Shown here: positions 27,057 to 35,875 of the stretch, one piece after another | How positions within the stretch are numbered: position 1 is the first letter of the stretch | How the letters are laid out: each line of letters opens with the position of its first letter | From: UBA8752 sp002172485 | GTDB taxonomy: Bacteria; Bacteroidota; Bacteroidia; Flavobacteriales_D; Sanyastnellaceae | NCBI GenBank assembly: GCA_042089915.1 | Contig: JBELJZ010000002.1 | Location: 1-64,000, forward strand | DNA: 64,000 bases | Direction: 5' to 3' | Made by a program: the position numbers and the translations under genes | The notes under the pieces: generated by a model | What the model saw: only the letters and a program-made list of their open reading frames with translations | Databases searched by the model: none | What the model was told of the DNA's origin: nothing

Positions 27057-28190
27057 ATGGAACAGCAGACTCCCCAACCCGACATCGTCGTCCCCGAAGC
27101 AGAGGACTTCCTGCCCTTGCTCGGCACCGACCACGTGGAGCTCATCGTCGGCAACGCCAAGCAAAGCGCGTACTACTACATGAATGCCTGGGGATTCCAG
27201 CCGCTCGCATTCAAGGGTCTGGAGACCGGGTCCGAAGACCGCGTCAGCTACGTGCTTCGCCAGGACAAGATCACGCTGGTCCTGACCACCCCGCTCGTGG
27301 CGGACGGCCCGCTGAATGACCACTTGAACCGACACGGCGACGGCGTCAAGGCCGTGGCCCTCTGGGTGGACGACGCGGAGAAGAGCTGGAAGGAGACCAC
27401 ATCGCGGGGTGCCGTGAGTGCTTTTGCGCCAGAAACCCGTGAGGACAGCGACGGCAATGTGGTGCTCAGCGGCATCGAGACCTATGGCGACACCACCCAC
27501 GTCTTCGTGGAGCGCAAGGCCTACAACGGGGTGTTCCTGCCGGGCTACCAGGCGTGGAACCCCAAGGGTGGACGCCCGGCAGTCGGCCTCAAATACATCG
27601 ACCACATGGTCGGCAACGTCGGATGGGGCGAGATGAACACCTGGTGCGAGTTCTACGCCAAGGTGATGGGCTTTGCCCAGCTGGTCTCCTTTGACGACAA
27701 GGACATTTCCACCGAATACACCGCCTTGATGTCCAAGGTGATGAGCAACGGAAATGGGCGCATCAAATTCCCCATCAACGAGCCCGCTGAAGGCCGCAAG
27801 AAGAGCCAGATCGAAGAGTACATCGACTTCTATCAAGGCGCTGGTGTCCAGCACATCGCCGTGGCCACAGACAACATCATCGAGACGGTGACGGAATTGC
27901 AGGCGCGCGGCATTGAATTCCTGAAAGTCCCGAACACCTACTACGACACCGTGCTCGACCGGGTGGGACAAATCGATGAGGACCTCCAGCCCTTGAAAGA
28001 GTTGGGCATCCTGATCGACCGGGACGACGAAGGCTACTTGCTGCAAATCTTCACGAAGCCGGTCGTGGACCGGCCGACGATGTTCTTCGAGATCATCCAG
28101 CGCAAGGGCGCCCAGAGCTTCGGCAAGGGCAACTTCAAGGCGCTCTTTGAATCCATCGAACGCGAGCAGGCCCTGCGTGGCACCCTCTGA
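27057..28190 (+). CDS. hppD: 4-Hydroxyphenylpyruvate dioxygenase
   Basis: 377 residues, two vicinal-oxygen-chelate domains. The Fe(II) facial triad is intact: His183 (YIDHMVGNV), His266 (GVQHIAVAT) and Glu345 (FFEIIQRKG), with the conserved C-terminal helix FGKGNFKALFESIE. Converts 4-hydroxyphenylpyruvate to homogentisate, the substrate of the preceding gene. The 3' end overlaps the start region of an ABC ATPase gene. Confidence 0.97.
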   Translation: MEQQTPQPDIVVPEAEDFLPLLGTDHVELIVGNAKQSAYYYMNAWGFQPLAFKGLETGSEDRVSYVLRQDKITLVLTTPLVADGPLNDHLNRHGDGVKAVALWVDDAEKSWKETTSRGAVSAFAPETREDSDGNVVLSGIETYGDTTHVFVERKAYNGVFLPGYQAWNPKGGRPAVGLKYIDHMVGNVGWGEMNTWCEFYAKVMGFAQLVSFDDKDISTEYTALMSKVMSNGNGRIKFPINEPAEGRKKSQIEEYIDFYQGAGVQHIAVATDNIIETVTELQARGIEFLKVPNTYYDTVLDRVGQIDEDLQPLKELGILIDRDDEGYLLQIFTKPVVDRPTMFFEIIQRKGAQSFGKGNFKALFESIEREQALRGTL

Positions 28191-29820
28191 TTCCGCCCTC
28201 TGTTGGGAAGGCCTGAGCCTCGACATCGCGGGGCGGTCCATCCTGCGCGACATCCAGCTGTCCGTGGCGCCGGGAGAGACCCTGGCCCTGGTTGGAGAAA
28301 GTGGCTCTGGAAAAACGCTGTGCTGCATGGCCGCACTGGGCTTGTTGCCCGACGCGGCCTCGCTGACTTCCGGACGCATCCTCGGTTTGGGCCAATGCTG
28401 GGCGAGTTCCGATCCCGAGGCGGCCTTGACCGCCATCCCGCGCGGCGACCGGATCACCATGGTGTTCCAGGAGCCCATGACCAGCCTGAACCCCACGATG
28501 CGTTGCGGAAACCAACTGGTGGAGGTGATCCAACGCCACCGTCTTCTCGACCGCGACCAAGCCACGGCGCGCGCTGAATCGCTACTCGAGGAGGTACAGA
28601 TGCCCGATGTGGGGCGGGCATTCTCCGCATACCCGCATGGCCTTTCCGGCGGACAGAAACAGCGGGTCCTCATCGCCATGGCGCTCGCCAATGACCCAGA
28701 CATCCTGCTGGCCGACGAACCCACGACAGCATTGGACAGCACGCTTCGGGCAGAACTGCTGGACCTCTTGGGCACCCTACAGCGCCAACGCGGACTCGCC
28801 ATGGTGCTGGTGTCCCACGACATGGACGTGGTCGAACGCCATGCCAATCGAGTGGCCGTGTTGTACCGGGGTGACGTCGTTGAGCAAGGCCAGACCCGCG
28901 ACATTCTCGACGCTCCGCAACACCCCTACACCCGCGGGCTGCTGGCCTGTCGGGTGCCACAATCCGGGCGCCCCACGCCCCTGCCCGTGCTCTCCGATTT
29001 CCTGGACGGCCAAGCTGGCGCAGCCACTTCGAACGAACTGCATCCCCCGGGGAAGGATGCCCCCATTCTGCTCCAAGTCCAAGGGGCCACCAAAACCTAT
29101 CCCGGAGCCAGCGCCCCTGCGTTGAATGGGGTCTCTTTCCAGCTTCCCGAGGGTGGAAGCCTCGGCATCGTCGGAGGCAGCGGATGCGGCAAAACCACGT
29201 TGGCCCGCGCCATACTCGGCTTGCACAGCCTCGACGCGGGGACCATCCACTTGGCTGGACAACCCGTTCACGACCGGACCCCGAGCCAATTGGCGCACAT
29301 CCAGCGCCATGTCGGGCTGGTCTTCCAAGATCCCCGCGCCGCGTTGAATCCCGCTCTGAAAGTCGGCCGCGTTCTCTCCGAGGTCCTCGTTCGGTGGGGC
29401 ACACCGAAGGCCGATGTCCGAAAGCGGGCCGCGGAGCTGCTGAAGTCCGTTGGCCTGCCAGAAACGGCATTGGACAAGCGGCCAGATGCCTTCTCCGGCG
29501 GACAGCGCCAGCGCATCGTGATCGCCCGGGCCCTGGCTGCCGACCCCAAGATTCTCCTGTGCGACGAGGCCGTCGCTGCCCTCGATGCGAGCGTCCAGGC
29601 GCAGGTCTTGAACCTGCTCGTCGAGTTGCAAGCTTCGCGCGGGCTCTCCTTGCTCTTCATCAGCCACGACCTCGGTGTGGTCCGGTACCTCTGCGACCGC
29701 ACGGTGGTGATGGACGCGGGACAGGTGATCGAAGAGGGAAATTCCGATGCCATTTGGTCCACACCCAAGCACCCCGTAACCCGCAGACTTCAGGCCGCCG
29801 GAGGGGGGTCGATTGCCTAA
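28177..29820 (+). CDS. Fused two-domain ABC transporter ATPase (oligopeptide/DppDF type)
   Basis: 547 residues from the GTG at 28177, preferred over the TTG at 28147 because it shortens the overlap with hppD to 14 bp. Two complete nucleotide-binding domains: Walker A GESGSGKT with signature LSGGQKQR, then GGSGCGKT with FSGGQRQR; each has a Walker B (ILLADEPTTALD; ILLCDEAVAALD). The linker holds the OppD/F-type HPYTRGLLACRVP motif. In this family it powers uptake of peptides, nickel or similar solutes. No permease or binding protein is nearby, so the partner and substrate are unknown. In the second domain, AVAALD replaces the usual PTSALD. Confidence 0.9.
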   Translation: MAPSDSALCWEGLSLDIAGRSILRDIQLSVAPGETLALVGESGSGKTLCCMAALGLLPDAASLTSGRILGLGQCWASSDPEAALTAIPRGDRITMVFQEPMTSLNPTMRCGNQLVEVIQRHRLLDRDQATARAESLLEEVQMPDVGRAFSAYPHGLSGGQKQRVLIAMALANDPDILLADEPTTALDSTLRAELLDLLGTLQRQRGLAMVLVSHDMDVVERHANRVAVLYRGDVVEQGQTRDILDAPQHPYTRGLLACRVPQSGRPTPLPVLSDFLDGQAGAATSNELHPPGKDAPILLQVQGATKTYPGASAPALNGVSFQLPEGGSLGIVGGSGCGKTTLARAILGLHSLDAGTIHLAGQPVHDRTPSQLAHIQRHVGLVFQDPRAALNPALKVGRVLSEVLVRWGTPKADVRKRAAELLKSVGLPETALDKRPDAFSGGQRQRIVIARALAADPKILLCDEAVAALDASVQAQVLNLLVELQASRGLSLLFISHDLGVVRYLCDRTVVMDAGQVIEEGNSDAIWSTPKHPVTRRLQAAGGGSIA

Positions 29821-29830
29821 TTTCGAAGTC

Positions 29831-30610
29831 ATGTCCGAGACCGCCCTCGTCCTCGAGTCCATCCACGGCAGCACCGCTGTCTGGACCCTCAACCGACCGC
29901 AACAACTCAACGCGCTGAACGCCGACCTCATCGCCGAACTCGGCCAGATGGTCGATGCGGTCCAACAGCGCGACGACATCCGGTGTGTGGTGCTCACCGG
30001 CTCAGGTGAAAAGGCGTTCGTTGCCGGCGCGGACATCAAGGAATTCGCCGACTACGATGGGGCGCAAGGCCGGGCTTTGGCCGAACGTGGACAGCGCACC
30101 CTGTTCGACGCCATCGCCCTGTCCAACACACCGTTCATCGCCGCCATCGGTGGATTCGCCTTGGGCGGGGGCTTGGAATTGGCCTTGTCCTGCCACGTGC
30201 GGATCGCCTCGGGCAACGCCCGCATGGGCCTGCCGGAGGTGACCCTCGGCCTCATTCCCGGATACGGAGGAACCCAGCGACTGGCCCGCATCATCGGGAC
30301 CGGACGGGCCATGGAGATGATTCTCTCCGCCCGCATGGTCAAGGCGGAAGAAGCCCTCTCCAGCGGCCTGGTGAGCCAGGTGGTCGAGCGCGATGCCTTG
30401 CTGGAATCCGCCCTCAGCATGGGCGCCGCATTGTCCGCCAACAGCCCCAACGCCCTCGCCGCCGCCATCCGCTGTGTGCAGGCGAGCGGGTCTGCGGAAG
30501 GGTTCGAAGTGGAGATTGACCAATTCGGCCGATGCTTCGAACACGCCGACTTCAAGGAGGGCGTCGATGCTTTCCTGAACAAGCGCAAACCCGATTTTGG
30601 TCGAGGATGA
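29831..30610 (+). CDS. Enoyl-CoA hydratase/isomerase family protein
   Basis: 259 residues from the ATG at 29831 (a TTG at 29813 would overlap the ABC gene). Crotonase fold with the oxyanion-hole motif FVAGADIKEFAD and GGFALGGGLELALSC, and both hydratase glutamates (GGGLELAL and LPEVTLGLIPGYGGTQRL). Most likely a short-chain enoyl-CoA or 3-hydroxybutyryl-CoA dehydratase in fatty-acid or amino-acid breakdown. Overlaps dut by ATGA. Confidence 0.92.
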   Translation: MSETALVLESIHGSTAVWTLNRPQQLNALNADLIAELGQMVDAVQQRDDIRCVVLTGSGEKAFVAGADIKEFADYDGAQGRALAERGQRTLFDAIALSNTPFIAAIGGFALGGGLELALSCHVRIASGNARMGLPEVTLGLIPGYGGTQRLARIIGTGRAMEMILSARMVKAEEALSSGLVSQVVERDALLESALSMGAALSANSPNALAAAIRCVQASGSAEGFEVEIDQFGRCFEHADFKEGVDAFLNKRKPDFGRG

Positions 30611-31074
30611 ACGACATCGCCGCTCCCACCATCCAAGTCCGCGTGGCCAACACCGGTTCGGACGCCTTGCCCGCCTACGCCACCCCGCAAAGCGCCGGGC
30701 TCGACCTGCGTGCCCGCCTCGACGGCTCCGTTGTCCTCCAACCCGGAGAGCGCCGGCTGGTGCCCACCGGACTGCACATTGAATTGCCGGACGGCTTCGA
30801 AGCCCAAGTCCGTCCGCGAAGCGGTCTGGCCTACACGCACGGCATCACGGTTCTGAACAGCCCCGGCACCATCGACGCGGACTACCGAGGCGAAATCGGC
30901 GTTCTCTTGATCCACCACGGACAGGAACCCTTCACCCTCGAGCCTGGAGAGCGCATCGCCCAATTGGTGGTCGCCGCCTACGCCCGGGTCGAATGGTCCT
31001 CCGTCGAACAACCCGAAGACCTGGCCATCACCGACCGCGGTGCTGGTGGGTTCGGACACACCGGTACTGCATGA
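30607..31074 (+). CDS. dut: dUTP diphosphatase
   Basis: 155 residues from the ATG at 30607. All five trimeric dUTPase motifs are visible: SAGLDLRA, PRSGLAY, GTIDADYRGE, RIAQLV and the C-terminal RGAGGFGHTG. Hydrolyses dUTP to dUMP, keeping uracil out of DNA and feeding dTMP synthesis. First gene of the overlapping dut-to-envC run. Confidence 0.97.
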   Translation: MNDIAAPTIQVRVANTGSDALPAYATPQSAGLDLRARLDGSVVLQPGERRLVPTGLHIELPDGFEAQVRPRSGLAYTHGITVLNSPGTIDADYRGEIGVLLIHHGQEPFTLEPGERIAQLVVAAYARVEWSSVEQPEDLAITDRGAGGFGHTGTA

Positions 31075-32072
31075 ACCTCATCATCCCCATGGCCGGCAGA
31101 GGCAGCCGCCTCCGCCCGCACACGCTCACCGTCCCGAAACCACTGGTCCCCGTGGCAGGAAAGCCCATTGTGCAGCACCTCGTCGAAGACCTGGCCGCCA
31201 TGAGCCCGCGTCCCTTCGACAACATCGCCTTCATCATCGGGGATTTTGGCGCCCAAGTCGAAGCAGAACTGCTCGACTTGGCCAAGCGGCTCGGCGCCCA
31301 AGGCCACATCCGACATCAGGAACAACCCTTGGGAACGGCCCACGCCGTGTGGTGTGCCGAGGACCTCTTGGAAGGAGAAGCGGTGATCGCCTTTGCGGAC
31401 ACCCTCTTCCGGGCGGACTTCCACCTCGATGCGGCCGCGGACGGCCACATTTTCGTGAAGCGCATTGAAGACCCCCGCCAGTTCGGGGTGGTCGTGCTGG
31501 GCGACGACGGCGCCATCGACACGTATGCCGAAAAGCCTGAGGAGCCGGTGTCCGACCTCGCCATGATTGGCATCTACCACTTCAGCGATGCGGCCGACCT
31601 GCGGCGCGAAATCGGGAAGCTCATCGAGGGCGATGTTCGTCATGGTGGCGAATTCCAATTGCCCGACGCCTTCCGCGCCCTCACCGAACAAGGCGCGCGC
31701 TTCCGGCCCGGTGAAGTCTCCGCCTGGATGGACTGCGGCAACCGCAAAGTGACCGTGGAGACCAACGGCCGCATGCTCGAGTTCATGGGCGACCGCGCCC
31801 AGATTCACGCGGGTGTCACCGTGGAAGACAGTGTGGTCATTCCTCCTTGTGAAATCCTGCCCGGCGCCATTCTCCGGCAATCCGTGGTCGGACCCCGGGT
31901 CACCATCGGTCCAGGCACCACCATCGAACGGAGCGTGCTACGCGACTGCCTCATCGGGGCCCACAGCCACGTAGACGGTGCCCACCTCGAAGGCGCCATG
32001 ATCGGCCAGCATGCCAAAGTCGTCGACGCCCCCCAAGACCTCAGCATCGGAGACTACTGCGAAATCCAGTGA
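31071..32072 (+). CDS. Sugar-1-phosphate nucleotidyltransferase
   Basis: 333 residues from the ATG at 31071 (ATGA overlap with dut). N-terminal nucleotidyltransferase domain with GRGSRLRPHTLTVPKPLVPV, GTAHAVWCA and DTLF, then a C-terminal left-handed beta-helix (hexapeptide-like) from about residue 245. Resembles long glucose-1-phosphate thymidylyl- or NDP-glucose pyrophosphorylases; sugar and nucleotide are uncertain. The same neighbour set (dut upstream, TPR and DUF4292 downstream) recurs in Bacteroidota. Confidence 0.9.
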   Translation: MNLIIPMAGRGSRLRPHTLTVPKPLVPVAGKPIVQHLVEDLAAMSPRPFDNIAFIIGDFGAQVEAELLDLAKRLGAQGHIRHQEQPLGTAHAVWCAEDLLEGEAVIAFADTLFRADFHLDAAADGHIFVKRIEDPRQFGVVVLGDDGAIDTYAEKPEEPVSDLAMIGIYHFSDAADLRREIGKLIEGDVRHGGEFQLPDAFRALTEQGARFRPGEVSAWMDCGNRKVTVETNGRMLEFMGDRAQIHAGVTVEDSVVIPPCEILPGAILRQSVVGPRVTIGPGTTIERSVLRDCLIGAHSHVDGAHLEGAMIGQHAKVVDAPQDLSIGDYCEIQ

Positions 32073-33781
32073 AGCACCCACACTCCCTCCTGATGCTGGG
32101 CCTCGCCCTGACCCTCGGTGGATGCGCCATCCTGGGCAAAACCGGCACGTCCTCTGACGCGGGGGGTGGGGGCGTGAATTCCGCATTTCACGCCGCCTAT
32201 TATTCCGCCCAATTGGCCAAGATCAAAGGCGATCGGAGCGGTGCAAAGGAGGCCCTGCTCGCCTGCCTCGATGCGGACCCCACTGCCGATGTGGTCCACT
32301 ACGAACTGGCCCGGCTCGAGCGGGAAGACGGTCAATGGGACGCCGCACGGGCAGCCGTGGATCAGGCCCTCGCCTTGGACCCCAACAATGCCTGGTATCA
32401 CAAGGAGCTCGCGGACATCGCCCTGGAGCTTGGGGACATGGAAGCGGCGGACCGCGCCCTGACCTGGCTGTTGGACAACAAACCCCAAGACGACCTGTCT
32501 GCCAACCAGTTGCTGGACCTCCGCATCACACAAGGCGACATCAAAGGCGCCTTGGAGGTGGTGGATGTCCTCGAGCGTGAATGGGGCCCCGATCCCGAAT
32601 GGCACGCGGAACGCCACCGCTTGCACCTCTCTGCTGGAGATGTGGACGCCGCCTTGGACGCTCTGGTTCGGCTCGAAGTGGACTTCCCCAATGTGGTGGA
32701 AGGGCCCCTTCAGCGTGCCCGCCTGTTGAACTCGCTGGGCCGACTGGCTGAGGCGGAAGCCGTGATTCAGAGCGCCCTGCAACGGACAGGCCACGGACGC
32801 CTCCACCTCGAATGGGCCCACTTGCTGACCCAGCGCGGAGACACCGAATCCGCCCGCGTTCACGTGCGAAAGGCCTTCCGCTCAGAAGATGTACCGCTGG
32901 CAGAAAAAGCCGACATCGCTTGGACCTATGTCGAGCTCGCCGAACTGCAAACGGACCTCCGCGAGGAAGCCGCAGCCCTCATCGCCTTGCTCCAAGCCGC
33001 CCACCCCGGCGACGCCGAGCCCCACGACCTCGATGCCACGTTGCGGAGTCTGTCAGGCGATGCAGACGGGGCTTTGGCCGCCCTGCAAACCGCATTGGAG
33101 CTGGAGCCCAACTCCGCCGAACGGTGGTTGGATGCCTGCCAACTCGCCTTGGACCTCCGACGGTGGGATGCGGTGGATGACTTGGGCGAACGGGCGACCC
33201 TGCGCTTCCCGAACCTGCCCGTCTTCCCCTACTTCCGGGGCCTCGCCCAGATTGAACTGGGAAACGCAAGGGCTGCGGAGCAGCAACTCAAATCCGCGCG
33301 CAACCTCATCGTAGACCGCCCTCAATTCGAGAGCGACGTCCTGTCCGCCCTGGCGCAATTGGCCCATGACCAAGGCGACCATGCCGCGTCGGACCAATGG
33401 TACGAGCTCGCCGTTGAGGTGTTCCCGCAGAACATCCTCGCCCTGAACAACTACGCCTACTACCTCGCCCTGCGCGGCGTCAAATTGGACCGGGCCATCG
33501 AGATGGGCGCCAAGGTGGTGGAACTCGCGCCAGGGGAAGCCAACTTCGAAGACACCTATGCCTGGGCGCTCCACCGCGCTGGAGAGCACGAGGAGGCCTT
33601 GACATGGATTGAGCTGGCCCTCCATCACGAAGGCGACCGCCCTGGCGCCACCGTTCTCGAGCATGCCGGGGACATTTTGAAGGCCCTCGGCCGAACCGCT
33701 GAAGCCCGCGAACGCTGGAACGCTGCATTGAACGCCGGAGGCGACCGCGACCGCCTCATCCTCAAAATCAGCGGCCAATGA
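32069..33781 (+). CDS. TPR-repeat lipoprotein
   Basis: 570 residues, GTG start overlapping the previous stop (GTGA). Lipobox LGGC at about residue 20. The mature chain is built of tetratricopeptide-like helices throughout (for example LARLEREDGQWDAARAAVDQ, ALDPNNAWYHKELADIALEL, LNNYAYYLALRGVKLDRAIE). TPRs mediate protein contacts, so it is probably an envelope scaffold linked to the next two genes. Specific partners are unknown. Confidence 0.88.
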   Translation: MKHPHSLLMLGLALTLGGCAILGKTGTSSDAGGGGVNSAFHAAYYSAQLAKIKGDRSGAKEALLACLDADPTADVVHYELARLEREDGQWDAARAAVDQALALDPNNAWYHKELADIALELGDMEAADRALTWLLDNKPQDDLSANQLLDLRITQGDIKGALEVVDVLEREWGPDPEWHAERHRLHLSAGDVDAALDALVRLEVDFPNVVEGPLQRARLLNSLGRLAEAEAVIQSALQRTGHGRLHLEWAHLLTQRGDTESARVHVRKAFRSEDVPLAEKADIAWTYVELAELQTDLREEAAALIALLQAAHPGDAEPHDLDATLRSLSGDADGALAALQTALELEPNSAERWLDACQLALDLRRWDAVDDLGERATLRFPNLPVFPYFRGLAQIELGNARAAEQQLKSARNLIVDRPQFESDVLSALAQLAHDQGDHAASDQWYELAVEVFPQNILALNNYAYYLALRGVKLDRAIEMGAKVVELAPGEANFEDTYAWALHRAGEHEEALTWIELALHHEGDRPGATVLEHAGDILKALGRTAEARERWNAALNAGGDRDRLILKISGQ

Positions 33782-34677
33782 GGATATGGGTGCTGGCCCT
33801 GAGCTGCTTGGTCCTCGCCACCGGTTGCACCAACATGCGCCGGCTGGAGAAGGGCAAGCCCATCCGCTCCGAGGGGGCTGGGGCCGTGATGCGCAAGCAC
33901 CTCGCCACCTTGGCGGAACCGGACTGGGCCGCCATGCGCATGCAAGTGGATGCCGACATCGCGGGGGAGCGCAACGCCTTCAAGGTCAACGCCCGACTTC
34001 GCCGGGATTCGGCCATCTGGATGAGCATCACGCCGGCGCTCGGGGTGGAAGCCGCCCGCCTGCTTTTGACCACGGACTCAGTTCAGTTTTATTCCAAAGT
34101 GCCCGGCAGCCGGTTCGCCTATGCCGGCAGTTATGCTGCGATGGACAGCCTGCTCGGCACGGCATTGACCTTCGACATGATCCAACGGATGCTCATGGGG
34201 CGCGGCATCGGGCTGGAGGATGAAGACAGCAAGTACGTCAGCAAGGTCGACGGGCGGGAGCATTTGCTGATCAACAAGTACAAGCGGCGCCTTCGCCGCC
34301 TGGTGGGGGTCAAGGAAAAAGAAATTGCCCCCGATGACAGTTTGTCCGTGGAGGTCGACCCCGATGTGGAGGAGCGCTTGATCAACCGCTCGGATGAAAC
34401 GGATCTCTTAGTGAAACGATACTGGTTCGATGGAGTGGGGCATCAACTGACCCGCACCCGCTTTGACGACCTCTACTTCGGGCGGTCCATCGAAATTGAA
34501 CACGGCAGCTTTGAGCCGGAGTCCGGCGGCTGGATTCCCCGCCGCACCGCCATCACCATTTCCTCTCCGGAGGGCACCCATCGGGTGGCCATCGACATCT
34601 CCAGGGCCCGCTATGGGAAAGCGTATCCCATGCCCTTCGTCCTGCCGGAGGACATTGACCTGCGCCGTGGCTTCTGA
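33778..34677 (+). CDS. DUF4292 lipoprotein
   Basis: 299 residues; lipobox LATGC near residue 17. The mature protein has the DUF4292 layout: an N-terminal strand set (FKVNARLRRDSAIWMSITPALGVEAA), the MLMGR region, and a C-terminal YFGRSIEIEHGSFEP strand and helix pattern. The fold resembles LolA/LolB-like lipid-binding barrels, but the function is unproven. Linked by ATGA to the TPR gene. Confidence 0.85.
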   Translation: MRIWVLALSCLVLATGCTNMRRLEKGKPIRSEGAGAVMRKHLATLAEPDWAAMRMQVDADIAGERNAFKVNARLRRDSAIWMSITPALGVEAARLLLTTDSVQFYSKVPGSRFAYAGSYAAMDSLLGTALTFDMIQRMLMGRGIGLEDEDSKYVSKVDGREHLLINKYKRRLRRLVGVKEKEIAPDDSLSVEVDPDVEERLINRSDETDLLVKRYWFDGVGHQLTRTRFDDLYFGRSIEIEHGSFEPESGGWIPRRTAITISSPEGTHRVAIDISRARYGKAYPMPFVLPEDIDLRRGF

Positions 34678-35875
34678 CCTCCGCAACCGACTGCGATTGT
34701 GCGGCACGGCCTTCCTGCTGCTTTCTCCCCTGCTCTGCTGGGGCCAAGGAAATGATCGGGCGAAACTGGAGGCAGAACGCCAGGCGATCAACGACCGGAT
34801 TGCGGCCACCCAATCGCTGTTGAAGTCCACCCGGGATGACAAGGAGAAAAGCACACAAGAATGGGCGGTACTCAAGGAGCAACTCAGCCTGCGCCAACAA
34901 CTGCTGTCCAACCTGCGCGCCGAACGCAAAGCTGCCGAACGCCGCTTGGCACAAAGAGAGTCGGGCGTCGACCACGCGGATGAGCAATTGGCCCAACTCA
35001 AGGCCGAATACGCGGACATGATCCGCTTGGCGGATCGCATTGGAGGACACGACACCTGGTGGGAGGTGGTTCTGGATGCCGAAGGAACCACCCAGGCGTT
35101 CCGGAGGCTGATGCTGATTGGGGAATACCGCCGACAGCGCCATGCCCAGGCTGACCGCATCAGCGCATCGGCCAACGCCCTCCGTCAGGAGATGACCGCG
35201 TTGGAGCGCGAACGAAACGACCTTGTCGAGGTGGAACGCGATCTCCGTGCCGAACGGGATGCGGCGCGTTCTGCGGCGCGGCAGATGGAATCCCTTGTGG
35301 CCGACTTCCAGTCGCGCGAACAAGAACTCCGGAACCAGCTGGCCAAAGAGGAGGCCCGGCGCGCGGAATTGGGAAAGGCGATTGAGCGCATCCTCAAGGC
35401 CGCTCGCCGCGCCGCCGACAACACCACCGGCTTTGCGGCCACCCCAGAAGGACAAATCATCGCCGCCGAATTCAATGCCAACAAAGGCCGACTTCCCTGG
35501 CCGGTGTCAGAAGGGGTTTTGGTCGGCCGCTTTGGAACCCACCCCCACCCCAGTCTGCCGGGCATCCAAATCGAACGGCGGGGCATCGACATCGCCACCT
35601 CCGGGGGCAGCACGGTGTCCGCCATCTTCAGCGGTCGGGTGTCCAATGTGATCAGCATTCCCGGCGGCGGACTGGTGGTGATGCTGGACCACGGGTCGCA
35701 CCGCTCCGTGTATGCCAACCTGGGCACCGTGACGGTGGAAACGGGCGATGACCTGCGCACCGGACAGGCGGTGGGCACCGTCATCGACTTGGGTGAAGGT
35801 CCCAAGGCCCACCTCGAAATCTGGGACGCAAAGGGCAGCAGCCCCCTCGACCCCGCACAATGGATCGCCCGATGA
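34667..35875 (+). CDS. Murein hydrolase activator EnvC-like protein
   Basis: 402 residues from the GTG at 34667, chosen because a signal peptide follows (LRLCGTAFLLLSPLLCWGQ); it overlaps DUF4292 by 11 bp. A long coiled coil (residues ~25-255) precedes a degenerate M23/LytM domain. The zinc site is broken: the HxxxD His is Arg304 (Asp308 kept), YAHL reads YANL, and HLHFEIW reads KAHLEIW. That fits an activator of amidases rather than a hydrolase, as in E. coli EnvC. Confidence 0.88.
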   Translation: MASDLRNRLRLCGTAFLLLSPLLCWGQGNDRAKLEAERQAINDRIAATQSLLKSTRDDKEKSTQEWAVLKEQLSLRQQLLSNLRAERKAAERRLAQRESGVDHADEQLAQLKAEYADMIRLADRIGGHDTWWEVVLDAEGTTQAFRRLMLIGEYRRQRHAQADRISASANALRQEMTALERERNDLVEVERDLRAERDAARSAARQMESLVADFQSREQELRNQLAKEEARRAELGKAIERILKAARRAADNTTGFAATPEGQIIAAEFNANKGRLPWPVSEGVLVGRFGTHPHPSLPGIQIERRGIDIATSGGSTVSAIFSGRVSNVISIPGGGLVVMLDHGSHRSVYANLGTVTVETGDDLRTGQAVGTVIDLGEGPKAHLEIWDAKGSSPLDPAQWIAR

